Shown here: positions 51,501-55,497 of the stretch, in pieces
Numbering within the stretch: position 1 is the stretch's first letter
Layout of the letters: the number at the start of each line of letters is the position of its first letter
The notes under the pieces: generated by a model
Database searches by the model: none
What the model was told of the DNA's origin: nothing
What the model saw: the letters and a program-made list of their open reading frames with translations, nothing else
Translations under genes and position numbers: made by a program
Assembly (NCBI RefSeq): GCF_905220565.1
Contig: NC_059414.1
Coordinates: forward strand, 4,028,001 to 4,092,000
From: Melitaea cinxia
Taxonomy: Eukaryota; Arthropoda; Insecta; Lepidoptera; Nymphalidae
Length of the DNA: 64,000 bases
Direction of reading: 5' to 3'

Positions 51501-53470
51501 TCCTGAATACCCGTTTTTTATCGATATACTCATATGTACGAACGTTGAAAAACAAAATTCTAACGATTTATTTTTATGCATTGCATACATAAGTAACTGA
51601 ATAAATAGCGTTTTATAAATGAAATGTTTTTAATTTTCATTAACGAAGCTACTAGCATACTAACTATAACTACTAACTACTAACTATAAAGGTACTTTAT
51701 CAAACGCTATTTTCAAGGAGTTTTCTGAGCCAATTACGGCTATGGCACAATATACCATTACAATTACAAAAGAACAGAAATGGTTCTACGACTGTTTATG
51801 CTATCTTAGACCTATTTTATAATTATTTCAGTTATTTATTTTGATGAATATTTTTATTAATGCTAAAAATTTTACTACAGACCGCGTAGTTGTAGCATTG
51901 GCAGTAAAGATAAAATTTATTACTATTTCTTTGGGTAAAGCTGTTGTTATAAAACTTATTAGTTTAACGGTCTGTAAAATAAACAGCTCTATGAAATTAT
52001 ACAAAATATAACCCTAATTGCAAAAAAAGCGAAGCAACGAAAGTACAAACACAAAAAAAAATAAAACACATAATAATTTTAAAAGGTATTTTAAAGCATA
52101 ATAAAACAAACACAAACAATACAACAATATCAGAAATTGACGATTATTACCTCAAAAACTTTTCTGATGGCAACCCCGGCTTGGGTATAGCTCCCCATCA
52201 TTCTTGTTAGCGACATGTAGCTTGGTATCTTGTAGCCAAACGCTTCAGCCTGAGCTCCAGCCGTAAGAACCGGTATTCGCCAAAGTCCAGCATATCGCGC
52301 TACAGGCGCTATTACGTATTCACAACCAGGACCAATGAAGGCATCTGAAAAATGATCGCCCTTTGTACATCTTCTAACCTATAAACTTTTGTTACGATTA
52401 ACAATTTCTTCATAATTTTTATTGTCAAAATCACATCATATCAATCCAAATACAACTACAGATTTTTTTTAATTAAATAATAAGAGCCTTTACTCAACAC
52501 TGAGACTTTAACATCATTTTTTTTAAATATTAAACTAGATTAAATTATTCGACGTAAGAAATAAATAAGCAATCTATAAAATTGACTCACCAGCGGACGC
52601 GTTGACATAAAATTCGAATGCTGCAAGAGGGCCATCAACGGACGAACATCTCGTATCTCTATAATCTACGAGTATTTTCCATCCCGGTAAAGGTCCATCA
52701 GGCTTAGTAACAGCCGGCACAGACATTTCAACTATCGGCAAAACCTTAGCCAAAGAAAATACTTGGGTCGGATCAGCTGGTAATAAAACTCCCAGCTTTA
52801 GTATTTTTTCATCAAATTGATGAGATTCTGGTCTCAGTTGGAAATTCGTTTTCTTAACGAAATAAGGATTTGTAGATAAATCGTGTGGTCGACCCACAGC
52901 TCTTGTGTCGTCGAAAATATTTTTCGGTACTTGTATCGTACTCGCATATTGAGGATCATCCGTATTATTTTCTTTTTGCTTATAATAACTGTAATATTTG
53001 TTCAATTCAAGTACTTCACTCATAGAGTATTTGTCAGATGTTTCTTCATTGTCTGCATCTTGATCGTCCGTGGTACTCTTATCGACACTTTCAAGAGATT
53101 TTTCATCTAAGTTTCGCCGCTTTACTAAACCTAAGCCCTTTTCATTTTTCAACTTATCATGTTTGTGTTCTAAAGTCGTCATATTTACATTATTAACACT
53201 AACATCACACATAATTATCACATTAAATACACATATATATAGAACGAGGAATGAAACTAATAACGGTACTTTAAATCTTATTTTATTGCACTGGTTTTTA
53301 ATCTTGTGTGTTTTAGCATTGTTCGTAGATTTATTCTGGTTGTCTGCTTCATCGATGATTTCATTTCGTCTTCTTCGAAAATTCGCTTTGTTTGCATAAG
53401 ATCTTTCTTTGCAGAAGAAACTCTTCACGAACTTTAATGAGAGAATCGTATGAACGATCTCTGTTACCAT
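9442..53470 (-). CDS. Natriuretic-peptide-receptor-like guanylate cyclase, 5' part (exons 1-8)
   Basis: Eight exons on the minus strand: 53470-52591, 52344-52151, 45361-45148, 32514-32400, 32007-31860, 30618-30420, 23705-23614 and 9580-9442. Every intron has GT-AG ends and all phases fit (1,0,1,2,0,1,0,1), giving 660 codons. The product begins with a long N-terminal region, has one hydrophobic segment at residues 68-88, and then a single ANF-receptor ligand-binding domain from about residue 225. Recognisable blocks are GPGCEYVIAPVARY, WRIPVLTAGA, GEYVFFNIELF, MWNRTFQGITGEV, SLLDMNP and PPPDTPKCGFDG, in the order found in vertebrate NPR-A/B. The last block normally sits just before the transmembrane helix, so this half should be extracellular. 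Known relatives make cGMP on peptide binding. The helix, kinase-homology and cyclase domains are not in the window, so a cyclase-less clearance-receptor form cannot be excluded. Intron sizes range from about 250 bp to 14 kb. Confidence 0.9.
9581..10589. other. Intron 7, AT-rich, nothing recognised
   Basis: No exon or repeat family seen. Confidence 0.5.
10590..10735 (+). pseudogene. LINE reverse-transcriptase remnant
   Basis: Reads KYLGLITNDDDKLKWTEH and INHVCDKLSTTLAKI, the segment after the catalytic core in jockey-like LINEs. No open frame is maintained. Confidence 0.7.
11046..11375 (-). repeat. Family A retroposon, near full length
   Basis: About 330 bp, from the tail (CAT)n and GTCCACTGCTGGACATAGG to CGTAACCACACAGCA. 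The reference copy of this family here. Confidence 0.85.
11896..12340 (+). mobile_element. Non-autonomous Helitron, 445 bp, both ends visible
   Basis: Flanking A, then TCTATACATATAATAAAAT at the left. The right end has CCCGTGCGAAGCCGGGGCG and then CGCTAG, followed by T. A/TC...CTAG/T is the expected Helitron insertion pattern. Confidence 0.8.
12360..12657 (+). mobile_element. tRNA-derived SINE (family S1), 3'-truncated
   Basis: Degenerate pol III box B GGTTCGATTTCC, then the S1 body (GTGGGTCTCACCGTGTCTCG, GATCGTTACTCATA) ending in ACATGGAGAAAGAGGC. Confidence 0.75.
12649..12889. repeat. Probable donor of the 241-bp templated insert
   Basis: Same sequence and orientation as 7879-8119. It joins the SINE at 12360-12657 on its left and ordinary intron sequence on its right. 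Confidence 0.88.
13015..13175 (+). pseudogene. RTE-like LINE C-terminal fragment
   Basis: Reads QWAGHLCRRTDGRW, VLEWRPRLGKRSVGRPPARW and TDDLRKIAG. The same region is present inverted at 49500-49640. Confidence 0.85.
13176..13330 (+). repeat. Family D dispersed repeat fragment
   Basis: Carries the family core AAAATCATCAAAATCGGTAC and AGTAAAAAGTTATACAG, GAGTTTCCCTCGATTT. Confidence 0.7.
13331..14085. other. Intron 7, nothing recognised
   Basis: AT-rich, no exon or known family. Confidence 0.5.
14086..14226 (+). repeat. Family D end fragment
   Basis: Ends in TTTTTTGAAGTCGGTTAAAA, as other D copies do. Contains a (CA)n/(TA)n run. Confidence 0.5.
14595..14880 (+). repeat. Family B repeat
   Basis: TCTGATAGTAAGCGGATACC, GCGTTGCCGACCCTA and TTTCCTGCTGAGCTCCACC in family order. 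Confidence 0.7.
15113..15164. repeat. Short inverted repeat (hairpin)
   Basis: GTTAGGATACTCTCGTGG against its inverted copy CAACGAGAGTATCCTAAC around a loop of about 8 bases. Confidence 0.75.
15345..15380 (-). repeat. Short LINE 3'-end fragment
   Basis: ATTTCAAATAGACTTGAAAT, the same motif as at 43155-43175. Confidence 0.4.
15846..16010 (+). pseudogene. LINE C-terminal zinc-finger remnant
   Basis: Reads YTCPKCDRTFRAKTGYISHI then RAHER, a C2H2 finger like those at the C-terminus of some LINE ORF2 proteins. TGTAGCCGAAATCGGCTGGG and CATCATCAT follow. An isolated finger with no gene around it. Confidence 0.6.
16011..17728. other. Intron 7, mostly unrecognised, with a GT-rich minisatellite
   Basis: About 17205-17320 is a degenerate GTGTRTGTG-type repeat. 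The rest is AT-rich with no family recognised. Confidence 0.5.
17729..18057 (-). repeat. Family A retroposon, near full length
   Basis: Same layout as 11046-11375, including GTCGCACCGAAGACGCTGCT and the terminal CGTAACCACACAGCA. Confidence 0.85.
18079..18215 (-). pseudogene. mariner-type transposase remnant (DNA-binding domain)
   Basis: Minus frame reads RWYNETSSVCDRKRSGHPRS then VRTKKATKAVRKRIRRNPVR and KQNI, then a stop. This is the helix-turn-helix and GRPR-like segment of mariner transposases. No inverted ends or catalytic domain are seen. Confidence 0.75.
18216..19560. other. Intron 7, nothing firmly recognised
   Basis: 19295-19380 repeats ATCTACGGCGTTACKAG-type motifs. Otherwise AT-rich. 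Confidence 0.45.
19575..19672 (-). repeat. Family B fragment
   Basis: GTAAGCTACGGTAATCGCTTACC-like core (split for length: GCTACGGTAATCGCTTACC) and GACCTAGTTGTAT. Confidence 0.7.
19673..20764. other. Intron 7, nothing recognised
   Basis: AT-rich. A short inverted piece GTGCGAATAATTCGCAC at about 20158-20174. Confidence 0.45.
20765..21062 (-). repeat. Family B repeat, near full length
   Basis: Inverted copy of the 30690 unit, from TAACTGAGGTAAAGCACAGC to CGACCTAGTTGTAT. Confidence 0.85.
21130..21185 (+). repeat. Helitron 5'-end fragment
   Basis: CCTACTAATATAAATGCGAA, the left end of a common lepidopteran Helitron (compare 33431, minus). Confidence 0.5.
21186..21825. other. Intron 7, nothing recognised
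   Basis: AT-rich. The inverted pair AGCAAGAGATCC...TACGGGATC is too short to call. Confidence 0.4.
21826..22143 (-). mobile_element. tRNA-derived SINE, family S1
   Basis: Inverted copy: tail CCTGTAACAGGCCTC, body ACTATGAGTAACGATCACTA, ending in the degenerate tRNA-like head AGCGGGAATGGAACCCGCTA. Confidence 0.8.
22144..23613. other. Intron 7, nothing recognised
   Basis: AT-rich. A unit of about 24 bp (ACATAAAAATAAAATATTAT) is present twice in tandem at 23169-23216. Confidence 0.5.
23614..23705 (-). CDS. Receptor exon 7
   Basis: Acceptor TTTTTTCAG and donor TTTGAG/GTTAGT; phases 1 to 0, ending at codon 614. It encodes GITGEVIINENGDRVASYSL and LDMNPKTSKFE. This matches the family segment G.TG.L.ID..GDR...F.L.DM...T..F. 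The intron before it holds the Harbinger element. Confidence 0.91.
23762..24037 (+). repeat. Family D dispersed repeat, near full length
   Basis: From TTTGCTTGCAAAAG and AACCGACCTCAATTACATCG through TTATCAAAGATTATTCAAAA and AAATCGGTTCACCCAGTC to TTTTTTGGAAGTCGC. Confidence 0.75.
24138..24243. repeat. Foldback: 43-bp inverted arms of a SINE tail
   Basis: Arms 24138-24180 and 24201-24243 differ at about three positions around a 20-base spacer. The right half is the 3' part of the tRNA-derived family seen at 37587-37729. Confidence 0.85.
24250..26444. other. Intron 6 before Harbinger, mostly unrecognised
   Basis: At 26048-26095 (AATA)n followed by ATACTTTATTGCACATTTAA looks like an inverted LINE 3' end. 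Otherwise AT-rich. Confidence 0.45.
26445..26462 (+). repeat. Harbinger left terminal inverted repeat
   Basis: CGGTCTTATTCATAAAAA, an exact inverted match to the right end, with TTA just outside. Subterminal sequence to about 26590 repeats CTTATARAAC and ATTCATAACAG motifs that recur near the right end. Confidence 0.9.
26845..28378 (+). CDS. Harbinger Myb/SANT-like DNA-binding protein (7 exons, 272 aa)
   Basis: Exons 26845-26907, 27001-27110, 27190-27415, 27503-27589, 27701-27760, 27851-27955 and 28211-28378. All introns are GT-AG and short (about 75-255 bp); the sum is 819 nt with an intact frame. Residues about 12-95 look like the trihelix Myb/SANT domain of Harbinger ORF1, with tryptophans at 16, 52 and 76 (ENWLEE, AAWNNLRIS, KAQWGIIK) and a basic run after it. 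The middle is rich in Pro, Thr and Ser. The last 50 residues, with many Lys, Leu and Glu, look like a coiled coil. In known Harbinger elements this protein binds the nuclease, carries it into the nucleus and binds the ends. The start was chosen at MESQLK because it opens the domain and splices in phase. Confidence 0.85.
28371..28403. terminator. Facing poly(A) signals between the two Harbinger genes
   Basis: AATAAA on plus overlaps the Myb stop codon (28371-28376). AATAAA on minus lies at 28403-28398, six bases past the transposase stop. The 3' ends of the two transcripts must overlap or nearly so. Confidence 0.5.
28409..29675 (-). CDS. Harbinger transposase, HARBI1-type DDE nuclease (3 exons, 361 aa)
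   Basis: Exons 29675-29367, 29263-28982 and 28903-28409, all phase 0 with GT-AG introns of 103 and 78 bp. An alternative start at 29627 would remove 16 residues. The N-terminal part has the helix-turn-helix-like PEIQVLTAIRCW and HHGLSQATTSRI of the family. The DDE_Tnp_4 nuclease follows: D168 in IGCIDCTH, D219 in STHDSRIF, D244 in GDSGY, and E280 in NTVERCFGVWKQRF. D244 and E280 are 35 residues apart. The length is normal for HARBI1 proteins (about 350 aa). No stop or frameshift is seen. It should cut the element out together with the Myb-like partner encoded opposite. Domesticated HARBI1 is unlikely because inverted repeats, target duplication and partner gene are all present. Confidence 0.93.
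29909..29926 (-). repeat. Harbinger right terminal inverted repeat
   Basis: An inverted copy of the left 18 bp, followed by TTA. The inner flank (29700-29908) is the probable transposase promoter and holds further GTTATAG/CTTATAG motifs. Confidence 0.9.
30010..30176 (-). mobile_element. Short Helitron
   Basis: The minus strand ends ACACCGGTGTGAACAGCTAG before T. The inner part includes GAGATTAGCACGCTTAAGC-type sequence in inverse sense, shared with 63600. The 5' end is approximate. Confidence 0.55.
30420..30618 (-). CDS. Receptor exon 6
   Basis: Acceptor CTTCGCAG and donor CAAG/GTTTGT; phases 0 to 1, ending at codon 583. It encodes YNYTFGKGEVVSTFVAAFYDAVLLYALAL and then VIRNMWNRTFQ. These correspond to the F.DG.....A.FHD..LLY..A..E and I...MWNRSFQG blocks of natriuretic peptide receptors. 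NRT is a potential N-glycosylation site. Confidence 0.92.
30690..30965 (+). repeat. Family B repeat, near full length
   Basis: ACTAGGTCGGCGGATACAAG to GAAATACCTGCTGTGCCC; contains CTGATAGTAAGCGATTACCG, GGTTGAGGTACTACCCCAGT. It lies right beside exon 6. Confidence 0.85.
30966..31859. other. Intron 5, nothing recognised
   Basis: AT-rich with poly-T runs near 31260. Confidence 0.5.
31860..32007 (-). CDS. Receptor exon 5
   Basis: Acceptor AAAACAG and donor CAG/GTAAAC; phases 2 to 0, ending at codon 517. It encodes KEPWKVEGDTDERNERARRAYSA, then VLTVTSPAP and EYLEFSDQ. The order PW..GD..D..AR.A....K..T...P....YLEF is the expected family pattern for this position. Confidence 0.87.
32008..32399. 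other. Intron 4, nothing recognised
   Basis: 392 bp, AT-rich, no repeat family seen. Confidence 0.6.
32400..32514 (-). CDS. Receptor exon 4
   Basis: Acceptor TTTCACAG and donor TTTTCAAA/GTAAGT; phases 1 to 2. It encodes VVVCANPSIVREIMLAA and GEYVFFNIELFS. These match the family's RVIYICSSPD...LMLLA and DYVFFHLDIF, the second-lobe strand-helix pair of the ligand-binding domain. Confidence 0.88.
32591..32937 (+). mobile_element. tRNA-derived SINE, family S1, full length
   Basis: Box A-like GCGTTAGCGCAACGG and box B GGTTCGATCCC mark the tRNA head. The body has GTGGGTCTCCCCACCATGCC and GATCGTTACTCATAGTAGG. The tail GAGGCCTATGCCCAGTGGTG and then ATTACAGGCTG resembles the RTE and family A tails. 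Confidence 0.9.
33254..33431 (-). mobile_element. Complete short Helitron, 178 bp
   Basis: Read on minus: A/TCCCTACTAATATTATAAA ... GAGCAAACCCGCGGGTAAAAGCTAG/T, written here in two parts: GAGCAAACCCGCGGG and TAAAAGCTAG. Both ends and the A-T target site are seen. Confidence 0.85.
33432..34239. other. Intron 3, nothing recognised
   Basis: AT-rich only. Confidence 0.5.
34240..34660 (+). repeat. Family D copy with a Helitron-type end inside
   Basis: AAAAACGATCAATTTACATC at the start, ATCATCAAAATCGGTACTC near the end. In between, ACCGTGCGGTGCCGGGACGG with GTCGCTTAG looks like a decayed Helitron 3' end (34455-34485). Confidence 0.6.
34582..34635. repeat. Perfect 25-bp hairpin with a 4-base loop
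   Basis: GGTACTCTTAGTAAAAAGTT and ATGAG, loop TAAC, then the exact inverted copy. The arm is family D sequence. Confidence 0.95.
34661..36389. other. Intron 3, nothing firmly recognised
   Basis: AT-rich. 35808-35860 (TCAGCTTCGTCATGCGACTG) weakly resembles the opening of family E. Confidence 0.45.
36390..36740 (-). repeat. Family A retroposon, near full length
   Basis: Its tail repeat is (CAAT)n at 36392-36408 rather than (CAT)n. The body is as at 11046 and it ends CGTAGCCAAACAGCA. Confidence 0.85.
36741..37556. other. Intron 3, nothing recognised
   Basis: AT-rich only. Confidence 0.5.
37557..37729. mobile_element. Snap-back tRNA-derived SINE
   Basis: Plus-strand tRNA-like head 37635-37706: ATTGGCTAGAGCACCGACA, anticodon-like stem CCGAC/GTCGG, T arm GCGGG-TTCGATC-CCCGC. 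Its 3' part pairs with an inverted copy on the left: arms 37587-37628 and 37688-37729, 42 bp with one or two mismatches. The left arm runs on into the same tail as 24181-24228. Confidence 0.8.
37808..37894 (-). repeat. Family A tail fragment
   Basis: ATCCACTGCTGGACATAGGC to ACTCATGTGTTTTG. Confidence 0.8.
37895..39450. other. Intron 3, mostly unrecognised
   Basis: 38200-38390 holds CCCATAGGGTTAGGGGTA and AAATCGGTCCAGCCTTTTCG, typical of decayed Helitron-like repeats, without clear ends. AT-rich elsewhere. Confidence 0.4.
39451..39596 (+). mobile_element. tRNA-derived SINE, family S1, 3'-truncated
   Basis: CGCGTTCATGCAACGGTCAC, GTTCGATCCTCGCACA and CAGATGTTTGCCGTGGTCTA match the first half of the 32591 copy. 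Confidence 0.8.
39945..40032 (+). ncRNA. tRNA-like pol III unit (SINE head or decayed tRNA)
   Basis: Box A-like GATAGCTCGGTGGG and box B-like GGTTCAAATCCCC, followed after about 10 bases by T11, a pol III stop. It does not fold into a clean cloverleaf by eye, so it is probably a SINE head. Confidence 0.45.
40385..40610 (+). repeat. Family D dispersed repeat
   Basis: GGCAAACGAAAAAAAAAACT, ATCGACAAGTAATACAACGT, ATCATTAAAATCGGTACAGC, GAGTTTCCCTCGATTTCTC. Confidence 0.75.
40611..41224. other. Intron 3, nothing recognised
   Basis: AT-rich only. Confidence 0.5.
41225..41470 (+). repeat. Family D dispersed repeat
   Basis: TTCGACAAGTAATTCGACGT, AGATAACTCAAAAAGTACTA, CCCAGTAAAAAGCTATGAG. Confidence 0.7.
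41471..41959. other. Intron 3, nothing recognised
   Basis: AT-rich only. Confidence 0.5.
41960..42420 (+). repeat. Two family D copies in tandem
   Basis: First copy 41960-42188 (TTTGCTCGTAAGCG start, CCCAGTGAAAAGTTATACGG end). The second starts mid-unit at ACAACGTTGGTCTACGAC and ends GAAGGTCGGTTAAAA. Confidence 0.75.
42421..43139. other. Intron 3, nothing recognised
   Basis: AT-rich only. Confidence 0.5.
43140..43265 (-). repeat. LINE 3'-end fragment
   Basis: AAAATAGCTTTATTCAAATA, GACTTGAAAAGCACTTTCGA and ACGGCGAGAAATTCCTCAG. Read inverted, this is the end of a common lepidopteran LINE. Confidence 0.5.
43345..43527 (-). repeat. Family E dispersed repeat
   Basis: Inverted relative of 58968-59190: GTGTGATCGACCGAGGCGAA, TTTTACTTCAGTCGTATGG. 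Confidence 0.75.
43528..44739. other. Intron 3, nothing recognised
   Basis: AT-rich. A short inverted pair AATAATTCTA...TAGAATTATT at about 44124-44154. Confidence 0.45.
44740..45020 (+). repeat. Family D dispersed repeat
   Basis: AAAAATCCGACATCAATTA at the start, CAAGTAAAAAGTTATGAGG and TTTTTTTTTTTGAAG at the end. It ends about 130 bp from exon 3. Confidence 0.65.
45148..45361 (-). CDS. Receptor exon 3
   Basis: Acceptor TTGTTCCAG and donor CGAA/GTGAGT; ends in phase 1 at codon 429. It opens with FNWRKFGMLYHN, matching the family's FGW...LLY block after the first lobe. NSPCFMTLSAVF follows, then a charged, variable stretch that fits the part of the fold with DHLEF-type strands in vertebrate receptors. 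Confidence 0.87.
45362..47139. other. Intron 2, nothing recognised
   Basis: AT-rich, no exon or known family. Confidence 0.5.
47140..47462 (-). repeat. Family D dispersed repeat, near full length
   Basis: Inverted copy, from AACCAACTTCAAAAAAGGAG to TTGTTTATCACCAAACACAA, with CTTTTTACTATGTGTACCGA. Confidence 0.8.
47463..48479. other. Intron 2, nothing recognised
   Basis: AT-rich; runs of A and T near 48100-48260. Confidence 0.5.
48480..50645 (+). pseudogene. Decayed LINE reverse transcriptase, split by a younger LINE
   Basis: The parts are 48480-49396 and 50384-50645. The first reads VVCIDYNRAFDM, EGTAQGSMLGPL and, after a frame break, FADD-like sequence, with several frame breaks. The second continues an open C-terminal frame (KNLDPNSMVPLSK, SYKELPLKK) to a stop near 50643. 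The split falls in the reading NNYHQLF, which is repeated at the other side as part of the target duplication. Confidence 0.7.
49397..50373 (-). mobile_element. RTE-like LINE, 5'-truncated, with 10-bp target duplication
   Basis: CCAATTATTT at 49387-49396 is repeated at 50374-50383. On minus it reads GVRQGDVTSPKLF, the catalytic box FADDIVIF, MNLDKTKVMFNN, YIYLGHTIQIG, CVLPVLTYGAETWTL and LRDRIRNETIRERTKVTDI, then VGRPPARW-type sequence. Two stops precede the FADD box, so the copy is dead. The 3' end is GGCCTATATCTAGCAGTG followed by a (TGAC)n tail instead of poly(A). 977 bp. Confidence 0.9.
50646..52150. other. Intron 2, nothing recognised
   Basis: AT-rich only. Confidence 0.5.
52151..52344 (-). 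CDS. Receptor exon 2
   Basis: Acceptor TTTTTCAG and donor GAG/GTAATA; codons 294-358, phases 1 to 0. It carries the family block GPGCEYVIAPVARYAGLWR and then IPVLTAGA, which line up with the strongly conserved GPGC..AAPV.R....WR.P.LTAGA of natriuretic peptide receptors. The cysteine pairs with the one in exon 1 in known structures. This is the most diagnostic exon for the family. Confidence 0.92.
52591..53470 (-). CDS. Receptor exon 1: start codon, extension, hydrophobic segment, start of ANF-receptor domain
   Basis: Encodes residues 1-293 and ends in phase 1 at a GTGAGT donor. The start ATG is at 53470-53468 in an AAAATGG context, and an in-frame TAA lies five codons upstream, so this is the first possible methionine. 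Residues 1-67 are basic and polar, including RRRR near 33. Residues 68-88 form the only hydrophobic stretch (PLLVSFLVLYICVFNVII). Residues about 90-220 are acidic, low in complexity and probably disordered. The ligand-binding fold starts near residue 225 with KLGVLLPADP. Its first conserved cysteine (RDTRCSS) and PLAAFEFYV follow. A signal peptide 67 residues from the start is unusual: it may act as an uncleaved signal anchor or as an extended signal peptide. Confidence 0.88.
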
Positions 53471-53482
53471 TTTACAATTTAT

Positions 53483-53512
53483 TTATTTCATTGTATTCGT
53501 TTCTTTGTACAT
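53483..53512 (-). promoter_or_regulatory. Possible upstream ORF (9 codons) before the receptor start
   Basis: On the minus strand ATG TAC AAA ... ATG AAA TAA ends 12 bases before the receptor ATG. An internal ATG AAA TAA uses the same stop. It would lie in the 5' UTR if transcription starts above 53512, which the sequence alone cannot show. Such ORFs commonly lower translation of the main frame. Confidence 0.4.
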
Positions 53513-53523
53513 AGCTTCTCTAT

Positions 53524-53529
53524 CTACAT
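53524..53529 (-). promoter_or_regulatory. Start-stop element ATG-TAG upstream of the receptor
   Basis: ATGTAG on the minus strand, 54 bases above the main ATG. Minimal start-stop ORFs can stall ribosomes. This is relevant only if the site is inside the transcript leader. Confidence 0.3.
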
Positions 53530-54534
53530 AACGAATAAAACATTGTTTTAACAAAATGTAACCTCATGAGCGATTGTTGGTATTTTTACGAAACGTGAAG
53601 TATTGAATTTAGAATAGTCACAAAAGAAACTATCTTTGCTGTGGACTACGCACAGGCTTGCCGAAAATTGTTTAGATAAAATATTTTATATTTCAATTTT
53701 TTTAACTATCAATTTATTCATTACAACAAATTATATTTTTACTACAAAATACAAATTTTTTACGAAGGTACAATTTGTGTTCAATGAAAGTGCACTCATA
53801 ATAATAAATAGACTTTTCCTGTGTTATGTATTTATATATATTATTTTTATATAAATGATACTATTTATTTTTACAATAAATGAAAATCGATCAGTTATCA
53901 TAAAAATGTGTTTATTTCTTATAAAGCAAATTAAGTAATTTTATTTTTAAGCTACAGTACGTTTAAATGCTTGAAAATAAAAATTTTCAAGTATGTAGGT
54001 TTAAGTGTAGTTATTGTTCTTGTGTCATATATACATATATAGGCTGTGAAACAGTTCATTAATACTGATAAGAGCAGAGCGGTGATGTTAACAAATTGAA
54101 AATATTTCAAAAGTTTTATGTAGTTAAAACTTTGTCAATCTTCGAATATAAATGTTACTATTAGCGTTATCAGTAGATAACGTTTATGTCAAGTTAACGT
54201 ATAAAGTAATCAAAGTACCGACATAATTAATTCGAAAAATTTGTTTTTTACATTTTCAGATGAGAGCGCTGTTTTTGTATATATGTTATGCTGCAACAAC
54301 TATACAGCGCTTCCAGCTAAAAACGTAAATTGACAAATAAAATGCTGCGATGACTTAACGCCGATTTTCATTAACTATTTTTAATTCTTATAAAATATAG
54401 GAATATTATATTCAGATTATTCATTCTTGTAAATAGTATTTTGACAAAAATTACGTCAGTAATATATACCTAGTACAAAAAATCATATATAGATTGTTGG
54501 AGGTACTCTTAAAAAATAACTCGAGCCATTGCAG
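53530..54534. other. 5' flank of the receptor gene, nothing recognised
   Basis: Probable leader and promoter region, AT-rich. I cannot locate a transcription start. Confidence 0.4.
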
Positions 54535-54838
54535 TCATCAGTCCAGTTGACCACGGCCTTATACACAGGTCGTGAAACTACAGTAGTGGTTAACAGCTGC
54601 CAGAGGCATAACGATCGCTTGGTGTCCTGTGCAACGAAGACAGAATAGCATTCTGTCTTTTTAAACGGTTTTATTTAGCTCACCCCGTTTGTTTTATTAT
54701 TTTTTTATTATTTATTCTTGGGTCAAATTTAGTAATTCAAATTTCACCCTCTCCCTGTCAACCGATTAATCTGAAATTTTGTATACACTTTGGATTTTGG
54801 TGACAATACAATTATGTTTATTCATTATCATTATAAAT
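54535..54838 (+). repeat. Left part of an unclassified repeat leading into the tandem array
   Basis: The hairpin GACAGAATAGCATTCTGTC is followed by TTTTTAAACGGTTTTATTTA and GCTCACCCCGTTTG. The motif AAACGGTTTTAT recurs in the inverted arms at 55498-56267, which suggests one element. Confidence 0.5.
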
Positions 54839-55437
54839 TCAAGATGGCCGCCGCTACAAAATGGCGGATAATTTATGTTTTATTAATCCCATCAATATGG
54901 GTATCAAATGAAAGGGCTCAACAAGCAGAATACAATATACTATAAAAAATTGAAATCCAAGATGGCGGCCGCTACAAAATGGCGGATAACGTAGGTTTTA
55001 TCAATCCCATCAACATGGGTATCAAATGAAAGGGCTCAACAAGCAGAATACAATATACTATAAAAAATTGAAATACAAGATGGCGGCCGCTACAAAATGG
55101 CGGATAAGGTAGGTTTTATCGATCCCATCAATATGGGTATCAAATGAAAGTGCTCAACCAATATAATCAATGTACTATATAAAATTAAAATCCAAGATGG
55201 CGGCCTCTACAAAATGGCGGACAACTTAGGTTTTATCAATCCCATCAACATGGGTATCAAATGAAAGGTCTCAACAAGTAGAATACAATTTACTATGCAA
55301 AATTGAAATCTAAGCTGGCCGCCGCTACCAAATGTCTGATAACAATTTTTTATCAATCCCATCAATATGGGTATCAAATAAAAGGGCTTGACAAGAAGAA
55401 TACAGTGCACTATACAACCTCAATATTTAAGATGGGC
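54839..55437 (+). repeat. 118-bp tandem repeat array, about five units
   Basis: Unit markers ATCCCATCAAYATGGGTATC start at 54886, 55004, 55122, 55239 and 55356. Each unit also has AAGATGGCGGCCGCTACAAA and ATGGCGGATAA. The last unit decays. Confidence 0.95.
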
Positions 55438-55497
55438 CTTGCAATAATGAAGCACTAAATGAATTAAACAGAATGCGAAATAAAAACTAAAAACTAG

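Noticed and set aside
52883..53399. Plus-strand open frames
   Set aside because: Antisense shadows of receptor exon 1.
55207..55410. Open frame with repeated LLVKPFYLIPILMGLIK-like text
   Set aside because: An inverse reading of two units of the tandem array.
54839..55437. CRISPR-like regular array
   Set aside because: Units of about 118 bp are repeated as a whole with no unique spacers; a eukaryotic tandem repeat.
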